From Gemmatimonadota bacterium (lineage in GTDB: Bacteria > Gemmatimonadota > Gemmatimonadetes > Gemmatimonadales > Gemmatimonadaceae), in assembly GCA_016704465.1 (NCBI GenBank), contig JADJAD010000013.1, positions 1-64,000 on the forward strand: a DNA stretch of 64,000 nt. The letters run 5' to 3'. Every line of letters starts with the position of its first letter. The stretch's first letter is position 1. Shown here piece by piece: positions 8,434 through 17,843 of the stretch. The translations under genes were made by a program, and so were the position numbers. The notes under the pieces were generated by a model. It was not told the origin of the DNA. It searched no databases and worked only from the letters and a program-made list of their open reading frames with translations.

Positions 8434-9327
8434 ATGCGCCTTCCCGTCCTCGTCCTCGCCGCCCTCGTCGTCGCCCCCTGGGCCGGCTCCGCTGCCGACG
8501 CACAAGCAACCACCCGCCGCAAGGTGTACATCTCGGTCGATCTTGAGGGGATTGCCGGGGTGGTGGCCAATTCCCAAACGTCGCCCGCCGGTGCGAACTA
8601 CGACTGGGCCCGGAAGCAGATGATGGCCGAAACGAATGCCGCCATCGAGGGCGCCTTCGCCGGGGGAGCCACGGAAGTACTGGTGAACGACTCCCATGGT
8701 CCACAGACCAACCTGCGCCCCGACGAGATCGACCGGCGCGCGACCCTGATCACGGGGCAGCCCAAGCCCCTGGGCATGACCCAGGGGCTCGACTCGACCT
8801 TCGACGCCGCGGTCTACATCGGCTATCACGCGCCTGGCTCGACCGCCGACGCGGTGCACGGGCATACGTTTTCCGGCGCCCTCAAGGTCGTGCGGCTCAA
8901 TGGCAAGGAGGTCGGCGAGTACGGGTTGAACGCGATGGTTGCCGGTTACTGGGGGGTCCCGGTCGTATTCATCGCCGGGGACCGCGCCGCGGTCGAGATG
9001 GCTTCGGACTTCATTCCTGGTGTGGACGGCCTCGTCGTGAAGGAAGGGATCGGCTACTACGCCGCCAAGACGATGCATCCGGTCGAGGCGCGGGAGAAGA
9101 TCGCCGCGGGGGTGCGCGCCGCGCTCGTCAAGCGCATCGCCCGCCCCCCCGTGAAGCTCGGCCCCAGCATCACGCTCGAGGTGGAACTCGACGCGCTCGC
9201 CCACGCCGACCAGGTGGCGCTCGTGCCGGGCATGAAGCGAAACGGCCGTACCGTCAGCTACACCTCGTCCGACCCGCTCACGATCTACAAGGTGGCGCGC
9301 GTGATCATGGCACTCTCGCGCGACTAA
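8434..9327 (+). CDS. M55 family D-aminopeptidase (DppA-like), secreted
   Basis: 297 residues from ATG 8434. A signal peptide covers residues 1-24 (hydrophobic LPVLVLAALVVAPW, cleavage near ADAQA). The metal ligands of the M55 family are visible: Asp36 and Glu38 in YISVDLEGI, Asp86 and His88 in NDSHGP, and His132 in IGYHAPG. DppA is a zinc enzyme that removes N-terminal D-amino acids from peptides; here the leader places it in the periplasm. It follows the amine operon on the same strand after 275 bases without a recognisable gene, so it probably has its own promoter. Confidence 0.88.
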   Translation: MRLPVLVLAALVVAPWAGSAADAQATTRRKVYISVDLEGIAGVVANSQTSPAGANYDWARKQMMAETNAAIEGAFAGGATEVLVNDSHGPQTNLRPDEIDRRATLITGQPKPLGMTQGLDSTFDAAVYIGYHAPGSTADAVHGHTFSGALKVVRLNGKEVGEYGLNAMVAGYWGVPVVFIAGDRAAVEMASDFIPGVDGLVVKEGIGYYAAKTMHPVEAREKIAAGVRAALVKRIARPPVKLGPSITLEVELDALAHADQVALVPGMKRNGRTVSYTSSDPLTIYKVARVIMALSRD

Positions 9328-9400
9328 CTGACCGATGCGGCGCGCGCGCTTTGGTCGCGCGTTGCGCCGACGTCCTTCCCTCACCTCGACGCACAACGAC

Positions 9401-12400
9401 ATGATGTCTCGTTCGCCGTCTCACGCACTCCTGCTCGTCAGCACCAGCGCGCTCCTCACGCTTCCCTCGCCCGTCGCCGCCCAGCGCACGCGCGCGTCGA
9501 CCCCGGCCCCGGTCGCGGCGCAGGACAGCACCCTGTTCACGTCCCTGTCGTACCGGATGATCGGTCCCTTCCGTGGCGGACGTTCCACCGCCGTGACGGG
9601 GATCGCCGAGGAAACGCACACGTTCCTCATGGGCACCACGGGTGGCGGTGTCTGGAAGACCGACGACGCCGGCCAGAACTGGAAGAACATCAGCGACGGC
9701 TTCTTTGGTGGCAGCATCGGGGCGGTGGACATCGCCGATAGCGACCACAACGTGATCTATGTCGGCACCGGGTCGGCCGATGTGCGCGGCAACTCGTCCC
9801 AGGGGCGCGGCGTGTGGAAGTCCGTCGATGCCGGTCGCACGTGGCACTTCATCGGATTGCCCGAGTCGGGGGCCATCCGGCGTGTCGTCGTGCACCCGAC
9901 CAACCCCGACCTCGTCTACGTCACCGCGTTAGGCCACATGTTCGGCCGCAACCCCGAGCGCGGCGTCTACCGCTCACGGAACGGGGGCGCCACGTGGGAT
10001 CGGGTGCTCTTCCTCAACGACTCCACGGGGGCGAGCGACCTCGCCATGGACCCGCGGAACCCGCGCATCATGTACGCCGGGATGTGGCGCGCCGAGCGCA
10101 AGCCGTGGACGATGCTCTCCGGCGGCCCCGAGGGAGGGGTCTACAAGAGCACCGACGGTGGCGACACCTGGGCAAAGCTCGGCGGCGGTCTCCCGAACGG
10201 GCTCGTGGGCAAGGTGGGGGTCACGGTGTCACCGGCAAACCCCGACCGCGTCTGGGCGCTCGTCGAGGCCGAGCCGGAGGGAGGTCTCTATCGCTCCGAC
10301 GACGCCGGGAAGTCGTGGACGCGCGTCAACAAGGAGAACCGGTTGCGGCAGCGCGCGTGGTATTACACGCGCGTCGAGGCCGACCCGCAGGATGAGCACA
10401 CGCTCTATGCGATGAACACCTCGCTGTACCGCTCCATCGACGGCGGCAAGACGTTCACGCCAATCGACGTGCCGCACGGCGACACGCACGACCTGTGGAT
10501 CAACCCGCGCGCCCCCCGCGTGATGGTGCTGGGCGACGACGGTGGCGCACAGGTCACGCTCAACGGGGGCAAGAGCTGGTCGAGCATGAACAACCAGCCC
10601 ACCGCCGAGCTGTACGACGTGGCCGTCGACAACCAGTTCCCGTATCGCGTGTATTCGGCGCAGCAGGACAACACGACGATCTCGGTGCCGGCCTGGTTCG
10701 GCCCGAACGTGATGCACCCGATGAACGAATGGCGCTACGCGTCGGGCTGCGAGACCGGCCCGGTGGCGCTGCATCCCGACCATCCGGACGTGCTGTGGGG
10801 GGGCTGTTACGGCGGGGCGATCAATCGCATGGACGTGCGCACCGACCAGCGCCGCAACGTCGTCGTGTATCCGCAGCTGCAACTTGGCCAGGCCGCCAAG
10901 GACTTGAAGTACCGGTTCCAGTGGGTCGCGCCGATCCTCGTCTCGCGCCACGACCCGGCCGTGGTGTACCACGGCTCGCAATACCTGCACCGCACGCGCG
11001 ACGGCGGGATGACGTGGGAGACGATCTCGCCGGACCTGACCACCAACACGCCGGCCCACCAGGTCGCATCCGGCGGCCCGATCAACCACGACGTGACGGG
11101 GGTGGAGATCTTCAACACCCTCTTCACCATTGCCGAGGACCGGACCGACGCCCGCACCCTGTGGACGGGGAGCGACGACGGACGGGTGCACGTCACCCGC
11201 GACGGCGGCGCGACCTGGCAGGACGTGACGCCAACCGGCTTCCCGCAGTTTGCCACGGTGGAGAACCTCGACCTGTCGGCGCACCGTCCGGGCCGGGCCT
11301 ACCTTGCCGCGCAGCGGTACCGACTCGACGACCTGCGCCCCTACATCTACCGCACCGACGACTACGGGCGCAGCTGGACACGACTCACCGACGGCACGAA
11401 CGGAATTCCCGACGCCTCGCCCGTGCGCGTGGTGCGCGAGGACCCGGCCCGCGAAGGCCTCCTGTATGCCGGGACCGAGCACGGCGTCTTCGTCTCGTTC
11501 GACGCCGGGGCGCGCTGGCAATCGTTGCAGCTGAACCTGCCGGTCACGCCGGTGTCGGACCTGCTGGTGCACCGCAACGACCTGGTGCTGTCCACGCAAG
11601 GGCGAAGTTTGTACGTCCTGGACGACGTGACCCCGCTGCACCAGCTCGCAGACGTGGCGCGGGGAAGCGCCGCGCATCTCTTCACGCCGCGCGACACGTA
11701 TCGCGCCCAGGTCGGCGGCGGCGGCGCAGGCGGGATCGAGAGCGCCCCGGATCCACTCCCCATGGGAACGCTCATCCACGCCTGGCTGGCGGCCGCCCCC
11801 GACTCGACCGCGCGCCTCGAGGTGCTGGACGAACGCGGGCAGGTCGTGCGCAGCTTCACGACCGACACGGCCCGCGCCCGCCAGCTGGGACAGCCGGCGC
11901 TGCGCAGCGAGGCCGGGGCCCAGCGCATCGTGTGGGACCTGACCTATACCGGACCGCGCCTGCTCGACGGACAAACGATCTGGGGATACACCGGCGGCGT
12001 GAAGGCCCCGCCCGGCACGTTCCAGGTGCGGCTGGTGGCCGGCGGGGCGTCGCAGTTGCGCACCTTTCGCCTGCTCGCCGATCCTCGGCTCCCCGACGTC
12101 TCGCAGGCGGACTACGACGCGCAGTTCCGCGCCTCGGTCGCCGTGCGTGACTCGATGAACGTGGTCAACGAGGCCATTGCCACGATCCGCGCCGTGCGTG
12201 AGCAGGCGACGCGCGCGGTGGAGCAGGCCGGGCGCATCAATCGCGCGTCGGACGTGCGCCCGGCGGCCGACGCCCTGACCGGAAAGCTCGGCGGCGTGGA
12301 AGGGGCGTTGAACCAGACCAGGAGCGAGAGCGGCCAGGACCCGATTCGTCATCCCGGGCAGCTCGACAACGAGTTGACCGAGTTGTACACGAACCTGACC

Positions 12401-12604
12401 GGGAGCGACAGCTACATCTACGGCGGTCCCGAGGGGCGCCCGACCAAGGGCGCGATGGAACGCACCGCCGATGTGATGCGCGTGTGGGCACCGCTCTCGG
12501 CGCGCCTTCGCACCATCATCGAGACGGACGTTCCCGCGTTCAACGAACTGTTGCGGCGACTGGGGCTCGGGGCGATCGTGCTGCCGGCAAAGCCGGTGAC
12601 GTAG
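9401..12604 (+). CDS. Secreted sortilin/VPS10-like BNR-propeller protein
   Basis: 1067 residues from ATG 9401 (the frame is open back to 9335 but the signal peptide begins here: HALLLVSTSALLTLPSPVAAQ). The bulk is a beta-propeller with many Asp-box repeats of the S-x-D-x-G-x-T-W type, for example SVDAGRTWHF, SRNGGATWDR, STDGGDTWAK, SDDAGKSWTR, TRDGGMTWET, TRDGGATWQD and TDDYGRSWTR. The last third (from about residue 760) contains a probable beta-sandwich and a helical tail with ERTADVMRVWAPLSARL. Databases usually label such proteins glycosyl hydrolase, but no catalytic residues can be named and the activity is unknown. Secretion, size and copy number fit a family that is common in Gemmatimonadota. 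Confidence 0.85.
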   Translation: MMSRSPSHALLLVSTSALLTLPSPVAAQRTRASTPAPVAAQDSTLFTSLSYRMIGPFRGGRSTAVTGIAEETHTFLMGTTGGGVWKTDDAGQNWKNISDGFFGGSIGAVDIADSDHNVIYVGTGSADVRGNSSQGRGVWKSVDAGRTWHFIGLPESGAIRRVVVHPTNPDLVYVTALGHMFGRNPERGVYRSRNGGATWDRVLFLNDSTGASDLAMDPRNPRIMYAGMWRAERKPWTMLSGGPEGGVYKSTDGGDTWAKLGGGLPNGLVGKVGVTVSPANPDRVWALVEAEPEGGLYRSDDAGKSWTRVNKENRLRQRAWYYTRVEADPQDEHTLYAMNTSLYRSIDGGKTFTPIDVPHGDTHDLWINPRAPRVMVLGDDGGAQVTLNGGKSWSSMNNQPTAELYDVAVDNQFPYRVYSAQQDNTTISVPAWFGPNVMHPMNEWRYASGCETGPVALHPDHPDVLWGGCYGGAINRMDVRTDQRRNVVVYPQLQLGQAAKDLKYRFQWVAPILVSRHDPAVVYHGSQYLHRTRDGGMTWETISPDLTTNTPAHQVASGGPINHDVTGVEIFNTLFTIAEDRTDARTLWTGSDDGRVHVTRDGGATWQDVTPTGFPQFATVENLDLSAHRPGRAYLAAQRYRLDDLRPYIYRTDDYGRSWTRLTDGTNGIPDASPVRVVREDPAREGLLYAGTEHGVFVSFDAGARWQSLQLNLPVTPVSDLLVHRNDLVLSTQGRSLYVLDDVTPLHQLADVARGSAAHLFTPRDTYRAQVGGGGAGGIESAPDPLPMGTLIHAWLAAAPDSTARLEVLDERGQVVRSFTTDTARARQLGQPALRSEAGAQRIVWDLTYTGPRLLDGQTIWGYTGGVKAPPGTFQVRLVAGGASQLRTFRLLADPRLPDVSQADYDAQFRASVAVRDSMNVVNEAIATIRAVREQATRAVEQAGRINRASDVRPAADALTGKLGGVEGALNQTRSESGQDPIRHPGQLDNELTELYTNLTGSDSYIYGGPEGRPTKGAMERTADVMRVWAPLSARLRTIIETDVPAFNELLRRLGLGAIVLPAKPVT

Positions 12605-12636
12605 CGGCGGCCGCCGCGGGGAGGTGGCGAGAACGG

Positions 12637-12674
12637 GCGGGCGGCTCCGATCGGGGGTCGCCCGCGCGGTTTTG
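12637..12674 (+). terminator. Probable terminator hairpin after the propeller gene
   Basis: A 7-bp GC stem (GCGGGCG at 12637-12643 pairing with CGCCCGC at 12659-12665) sits 32 bases past the stop and is followed by GCGGTTTT. The rest of the 12605-12750 gap is G-rich sequence ending in a run of nine Gs followed by five Cs; nothing coding is seen in it. Confidence 0.45.
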
Positions 12675-12750
12675 GTGGGGGTGGAGCGGAAATGATGATG
12701 GGAGCAGCAGGCCGGTCGGGTAGTTTTGTTTTCGGGGGGGGGCCCCCAGC

Positions 12751-14187
12751 TTACCGCCGCTCCCCGCCGACCCCCCGCCTCCTCGCCCCCCTCGCCGCCG
12801 CCATCGGCGGCTCAGCGTCCTCGTCGCCACGCGGCGCCACGCGCCCCCCCGCCTCCGCAGCCGGCGGCGGCGCGATCGCCTCGAGCGCCGACGCCGCGCG
12901 AGCGCCCCCTCCATCCGGCGACGCCGCAGCCGCACCGGCGCGCTCGCTGTCTTCGGCGCGCTCACTGTTCTCGGCGCGCAACACGATCGGCGCCTCTCCC
13001 GGAATCTCCAGGAAGCCCCGCGTCAGCAACACCTCCATGTCCCGCGGTGCCAACGGCCGCGAGAAGAGGTACCCCTGTCCGTAGTCGCAGCCCAGGTCAC
13101 GCAACCGGGAGTGCTGCCGGGCATGCTCCACCCCCTCGGCGATCGTGCGCAGCGTGAGCAGGTCGCCTAACGCGATGATCGTCCGGGTGAGGGCGTCGTC
13201 ATGCGTCCCGCGCATCAGGCCATCGGTGAAGGCACGGTCGATCTTCAGGATGTCGACCGGAAACTGCTGCAGGTACGAGAGCGACGAGTATCCCGTCCCG
13301 AAGTCGTCGATCGCCAGGCGCACGCCAATGCCCTTGAGCTCGTGCAGCCGCTCGACGGTCGATTCGGTGCGGTGCATGAGGGCGTTCTCGGTGATCTCGA
13401 GCACCAGGAGCGAGGGGAGGAGCCCCGACTCCGCCAGCGCCGCTTGTACGTCGGCCAGCAGCGACGACGACTCGAGTTGCCGGACCGACAGGTTCACCGT
13501 CACCGAGAATGCGCGTCCGTCCCCTCGCTGCGCGTTCCACTCGGCGGTGCGCGCACAGGCCTCGCGCAGCACCCATCGCCCGATCGGGAGGATCAGCCCC
13601 GTCTCCTCCGCAAGGTCGATGAACTGCGCGGGCGCCAGGTTTCCACGCGTGGGATGGTTCCACCTGAGCAACGCCTCGATCCCCAGCACTTCGTGCGACT
13701 CCAGCGCAATGATCGGCTGGTAGGCGAGCCAGAACGACCCATCGTCGAGCGCATCGCGCAGGTCGCTCTCGAGCGATACCCGGTCCACCAGGGCGGCATG
13801 CATCGACGGGTCGAAGAAGGCGTATCCGCCGCGCGACGCGCCCTTGGCGGCGTACATCGCGACATCCGCGTTGCGCAGCAGTTCGTCGACGCCGTCGGCG
13901 GGCGACACGCGGGCGATCCCGATGCTCGTGCCCACCCGAACCGAGGCGCCGGACGGCAGGGTGATCGGATCGCTGAGCGCGTGCACGATGCGGTCGGCGA
14001 CGATCACGGCATCCGCTTCGCCGCGCACATGTTCCAGCAGCACCGCGAACTCGTCCCCCCCGAGACGGGCCACCGTGTCGCACCCGCGCGTGGCGTTGAG
14101 CAGGCGCGTGCCGACGATCGCGAGCAGCTCGTCCCCGGCCCCATGCCCCATCGTGTCGTTGATCGACTTGGAAGTTGTCCAGGTCAA
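12751..14187 (-). CDS. GGDEF-EAL protein, C-terminal part (frameshifted)
   Basis: This frame holds most of a diguanylate cyclase domain and a full EAL phosphodiesterase domain. It begins in sequence matching KSINDTMGHGAGDELL, has an intact RLGGDEFAVLL active site, then the EAL domain with IEALLRWNHP, ENALMH, IDDFGTGYSSLSYL and IAEGVEHARQ, which are the usual metal and c-di-GMP contact regions. Both catalytic signatures look intact, so synthesis and breakdown of c-di-GMP are both possible. The last ~75 residues are an Ala/Gly/Glu/Arg-rich low-complexity tail. The N-terminal sensor half is in another frame and is annotated separately; joining them needs removal of one base at about 14170-14175. 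Confidence 0.82.
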   Translation of the reverse strand: MTWTTSKSINDTMGHGAGDELLAIVGTRLLNATRGCDTVARLGGDEFAVLLEHVRGEADAVIVADRIVHALSDPITLPSGASVRVGTSIGIARVSPADGVDELLRNADVAMYAAKGASRGGYAFFDPSMHAALVDRVSLESDLRDALDDGSFWLAYQPIIALESHEVLGIEALLRWNHPTRGNLAPAQFIDLAEETGLILPIGRWVLREACARTAEWNAQRGDGRAFSVTVNLSVRQLESSSLLADVQAALAESGLLPSLLVLEITENALMHRTESTVERLHELKGIGVRLAIDDFGTGYSSLSYLQQFPVDILKIDRAFTDGLMRGTHDDALTRTIIALGDLLTLRTIAEGVEHARQHSRLRDLGCDYGQGYLFSRPLAPRDMEVLLTRGFLEIPGEAPIVLRAENSERAEDSERAGAAAASPDGGGARAASALEAIAPPPAAEAGGRVAPRGDEDAEPPMAAARGARRRGVGGERR

Positions 14188-15415
14188 GGAACATCACCGC
14201 AAGCAACTCACGCTCCCGCGCCGCGCGCGAGAGCGCGTGCGACACGCGATCGCGAAAGAGCGAACGGTTCGCCAACCCGGTGAGCTGGTCGTAGAAGGCC
14301 TGGCGCAGCAGCTCCTTCTCCAGCGATTTCCGCTGGGTGACGTCCTGCACGACCGCGATCAATCGAGTCGTTCGGGAGTCCTCGGCGCGTGACAACGTGA
14401 AGCTGCCCCACACCACCTGCCCATCCGCGCGCTGGTAGCGCACCTCGGCCGAGGCGGTCTCGCGTTCGCCGCGCGACACTTCGTCGGCCATGGAGACAAC
14501 CACGCCGACGTCCTCGCCGGCTGAATACCCGGACAGGAGCTCACCGGTCAGCGACGCCGTCGAGGTACCGAGAAACTCGGCCAGTGCGCCGTTCGCCTCG
14601 ACAACGCGCCACGACTCGCTCAGCAGCGCCACCCCCACCCCGGTTTGCTCGAAGACCGCCCGGAACCGCGCATCGGCATTGCGCCTGGCGGAGATTCCCT
14701 TCTGCAGCGTGCGCTCGACCCAGCGTGTCGCATACGTGGAGACGACACCGGCCGCCAGCAACATCAGGATCCTCGTCCCCTGGTCCAGCAGGCTGCTCCC
14801 GTTCGACGACGACGACAGGATCGGGTCGTACAGCATGGGGAGCCGCCCGCTGACGAACAGGAACGCCGCGAGCGCAGCATACTGGGCGGCCGCGAGCCCC
14901 CCGGCGAAGGCCGCGCGGCGGGGAGAGCCGGTGAACGGACGCGTGGCGAGCACCACGAAGTACATCGAGAAGACCGGTGACTTCGCCGCCATGTTGGGAT
15001 CCGCCCAGATCCCGTAGCCGAGCAGCAGGCACGTCGTCGCCGTGATGTCGAGGACGATGTTCGCCAGGAAGAGCTGCTCGGGCGCCCGTCGCGTGCGATG
15101 GACGAGGAAGTGCTGCCCCACGGCCCATGCCAGCATCGGGGCCAGCACCAACGCGTGTACGAGCGTCAGGGAGCGCGGGACGTGCGGGGCGTACAGCGCC
15201 GCCGCCATCGCCAGGCCCCCCAGCACCGCGATGCGCACGCCGTTCGCCCCCTGCTCGGCATCGGCCATCTGCCGCCCGATCATGCGGGCGGTGTCGGCGT
15301 CCAGAGGGCGGCGTTCGCCCTCGCGGTCGATGTCCATGGGGGGCCGTGATGTGGTGCGGGGTGCGTGACGCACGCCTCCCGGCTGGCCGACGGGAGTCGT
15401 CTTGCGTTCATTCAT
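14170..15415 (-). CDS. Membrane PAS-GGDEF-EAL protein, N-terminal part (frameshifted)
   Basis: The start is ATG at 15415. About six hydrophobic segments are visible between residues 60 and 240 (for example IAVLGGLAMAAALYA, LFLANIVLDITATTCLLLGY, ILMLLAAGVVSTYA), forming a membrane sensor. A PAS domain follows (ARFRAVFEQTGVGVALL to LIAVVQDVTQRKSL), then the start of the GGDEF domain (FYDQLTGLANRSLFRDRV...FLDLDNF). At LDLDNF the frame changes: the DNA reads TTCCAAGTCG where TTCAAGTCG would give the expected FKSINDTMGHG. The frame stays open with nonsense sequence to about 13199. The whole gene spans 12751-15415 and is probably a c-di-GMP regulator of motility or attachment. Confidence 0.78.
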
Positions 15416-15651
15416 GACGTTCGGGGAGATGATGAGTCACAGCGCACGTTGCAGCCGCGGTTTCCCCGCCTGGCGCAGGCAATGTCGGCGCCCGACTTCC
15501 CTCATCATGTCCCAGCGACGGCGCGCGGAGTTACCCCGCACTGTCAGCGTTGGCCTGATCGTCGGGTCCATCCGTCCAAACCCGATCGGCACTGTCGTGG
15601 CGACACGCGTCGGTGCCCGCCGCAGCTTGACAGGCGCCACGCGGGGTAAGC

Positions 15652-16620
15652 CTACGGGCTCGCGGCGCGCCCCTGCAGCACGAACTCCCCCAGCCGCCCC
15701 ATGGCGATCGCGCGCTGCACGCGGGCGATCAGCGCCGCCATTTGCGGGCGCCCGAGCTTGGCCCCGGGACCGAGGCGCTGCACCACCTCCAGGGTCGCGC
15801 GCGCCAGCACGATGGGCAATGCCGTCGAGGCCAACAACCCGCGCTCCGCGCCCGCCGCCTCGAGCCGAGCACAATAGCGCGATGCGGCATCGAGTCCGTC
15901 GAAAGCGAGCTTGAAGATCCCCGCGCGGTCGGCCCCGACCGGGAGAAATCGACGTCCCTCACGCTCGTCGGCGTCGGCGTCCTTCAGGATGTTCACCAGC
16001 TGCAACCCCTCGCCAAAGGCCGAGGCGTCGGCGCGCAGGTCGGCCGCGACGCTCGCCAGTTGCTGTCGACCCAGCAGGAACAGTTCGGTCAGCATCTCAC
16101 CGACAATGCCGGCCACCGTGTAACAGTACGCGCGCAGGTCGGCGAGGTCGCGCAGCCGGACAGGACCGTCCACCTCGCGCGAGACGAACGAGGCCATGCC
16201 GCGCGCCGTCCGGACCGTATGACGCAGGATGATCGCCCGGGATCCGGGCGCGAGGCCACCGCATGCCTCCAGCACCAGCGGAAATTCAGCCAGCAGCTCG
16301 AGGTAACCCGAATGCTCCAGTGGCGGCTCGGCCGACCATGACGCACTCATCGCGGCAGCCGCGGCGTCGGACGGTTCCTCCAGCAGCGTGGCGAACTGCT
16401 CCAACTCGATCAGCTTCCGCCTCGTCGTCCACCTCGTCGCGTCCTCCAGCGTATCGGCGACACGAAAGAGGAGGTAGGCGACGGTGACCTGCAGGCGCGT
16501 CGGTTCGGGGAGCAGCGGGATCGTCAGGGCAAATGTCCGGCTCGACTTCGCCAGCAGGTCGTCCAGTCGCTCCCGCTGCTCCGCGCCGAGTTCCGTCCCT
16601 TCCAAGACGATCCGTGACAT
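15652..16620 (-). CDS. Squalene/phytoene synthase-family prenyltransferase
   Basis: 322 residues. The head-to-head prenyl synthase signature is present: SSRTFALTIPLLP near the N-terminus, the first Asp-rich motif in FRVADTLED, the YCYTVAGIVGEMLTELF segment, and the second Asp-rich motif in QLVNILKDADADE. Such enzymes couple two farnesyl or geranylgeranyl diphosphates to squalene or phytoene; the SSRTF opening and the LVNILKD form are nearer to squalene/farnesyltransferase types than to CrtB, but this is a judgement by eye. No other isoprenoid gene is adjacent, so hopanoid and carotenoid roles cannot be separated from context. The 236 bases between this gene's 3' end and the GGDEF/EAL start hold nothing recognisable. 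Confidence 0.85.
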   Translation of the reverse strand: MSRIVLEGTELGAEQRERLDDLLAKSSRTFALTIPLLPEPTRLQVTVAYLLFRVADTLEDATRWTTRRKLIELEQFATLLEEPSDAAAAAMSASWSAEPPLEHSGYLELLAEFPLVLEACGGLAPGSRAIILRHTVRTARGMASFVSREVDGPVRLRDLADLRAYCYTVAGIVGEMLTELFLLGRQQLASVAADLRADASAFGEGLQLVNILKDADADEREGRRFLPVGADRAGIFKLAFDGLDAASRYCARLEAAGAERGLLASTALPIVLARATLEVVQRLGPGAKLGRPQMAALIARVQRAIAMGRLGEFVLQGRAASP

Positions 16621-16737
16621 CAGGGTCCCCCGACTAAGACGAGAGCGGCGGCATGCCGACGCGGCCAGCGCGTGTTTGAAGATACCTCCGCGACACCAGA
16701 CGCGGAGATTAGAACGTCGTCACCGACCGGCTGGCCT

Positions 16738-17361
16738 TCATGGTCCGCCTCCACGACGCACGACCGCAAAGGTCGTGGCGTTGTCGACCCGGTCGCCGAC
16801 GTCCCGCGCCAACAGCTGCAATGAATAGCGTTCCGCGCAACCCTCGGCGGCGATCGCCGCCTCGTCACGACGACCGCGCGCGGCGACGTCGCGCGCAGCA
16901 CCGGCCGTGTCATACGCCTCGTGGGGAACGACCGTGGCGTGGCGCTGCAGGAAGCGCGCACACTGCGCCAGTGCCGCGGGGTGTGAGTACACCGCCGTGA
17001 TCGCCGCGAGGGAACTTCCCGGTGGCCCGAGCAGGCAGTGATGCACCGGTTGCCGCACGTCGCCCACGACGACGAGCCCAGCCGCCTCGATGGCCGAACG
17101 AACGCCCGGGATCTCGCCAATGAGCTCGTTATGCAGTGGAAGCACGGCATAGTGGGCCGTCCCCCGCTCCACGGCGGCGATCACATCGGCGAAGCTCCGA
17201 CACGGAAAATCCCACGCCCTCGCCCCCCAGAGTCGCTCAATGGCCAGGTGGCCGTAGGCCCCGCGCTCCCCCTGAAAGGCGACCACCGAGTGCTCCCCCC
17301 CGTTTGGCCTCAGCCGCTGGCGTAGCGCCTCGACGTCCCGGCCTCGATGGTCCGTCATCAT
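16738..17361 (-). CDS. pheA: Prephenate dehydratase, catalytic domain only
   Basis: 207 residues from ATG 17361, with GGACGGGG immediately upstream; ATG 17358 is an equal alternative. The dehydratase fold is recognisable by VAFQGERGAYGHLA, the LPLHNELIGEIP segment, YSHPAALAQC and NATTFAVV, whose first Thr matches the essential Thr of the TRF motif in PheA (here TTF). The enzyme converts prephenate to phenylpyruvate in phenylalanine synthesis. The protein stops right after the catalytic domain: the ACT domain that gives Phe feedback in most bacterial enzymes is missing. It may be unregulated or may use a separate ACT protein. It lies 117 bases upstream of the prenyltransferase on the same strand. 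Confidence 0.8.
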   Translation of the reverse strand: MMTDHRGRDVEALRQRLRPNGGEHSVVAFQGERGAYGHLAIERLWGARAWDFPCRSFADVIAAVERGTAHYAVLPLHNELIGEIPGVRSAIEAAGLVVVGDVRQPVHHCLLGPPGSSLAAITAVYSHPAALAQCARFLQRHATVVPHEAYDTAGAARDVAARGRRDEAAIAAEGCAERYSLQLLARDVGDRVDNATTFAVVRRGGGP

Positions 17362-17697
17362 CCCCGTCCGGCGGCCCGGCTCGGGGTGACAGCGCCCCCG
17401 GGGCACGCGGCCCATGGAAGCACGCGACTAGCGGCGAGCGGCAGCGAATCAGGCATGGGTCCCTCCGCATGGAACGACGTACGCCAGCCGTGAGCGGGCG
17501 GCCCCCTCGTCGGAACTCGCGCAGACTCGCTGGGGATTTCCTGGGTGTCGCCGGGTATAGCACAATACGTTTCGAATGGACAGGTCCCCAGACCGGTGCG
17601 GGTACCTACCCACGTTGCCTGTCCGATCGTCCGTCGGCCTCTGCCCGCCGTACGTGGTGCGACCGGCGACCGTGTTCGACAACACCTCGCAGCATCG
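17362..17697. other. Intergenic region without a recognised gene
   Basis: Between the prephenate dehydratase start and the 16-bp repeat array no frame shows convincing protein features, and no RNA gene was recognised. It must contain the promoter of the minus-strand gene; no clear -35/-10 pair was identified. Confidence 0.4.
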
Positions 17698-17832
17698 ACG
17701 CGACCAACCACACACGCCACGAACCGCATACGCGACGAAGCACCTACGCGAAGCAGCACACACGCGACCCGACACACACGCGACCCGACACACACGCGAC
17801 GCCGCACAGACGCGACGCCGCGCACACGCGAG
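17698..17832. repeat. Nine-unit 16-bp tandem repeat upstream of the HExxH gene
   Basis: The core ACGCGAC (with variants ACGCCAC, ACGCGAA, ACGCGAG) recurs at 17698, 17714, 17730, 17746, 17762, 17778, 17794, 17810 and 17826, an exact 16-bp period over nine units. The best-kept unit is ACGCGACCCGACACAC. The array ends 12 bases before the ATG of the next gene, so it is in its promoter or leader. The period is not a multiple of three and no frame is conserved, so it is non-coding; there are no spacers, so it is not CRISPR. Confidence 0.85.
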
Positions 17833-17843
17833 AGGAGTCACGC

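Noticed and set aside
10229..12352. Long open frame antisense to the propeller gene (and similar ones antisense to the multicopper oxidase and the RCC1/SusD gene)
   Set aside because: Antisense frames stay open in high-GC DNA because of codon bias; their translations are Arg/His/Gly-rich without motifs.
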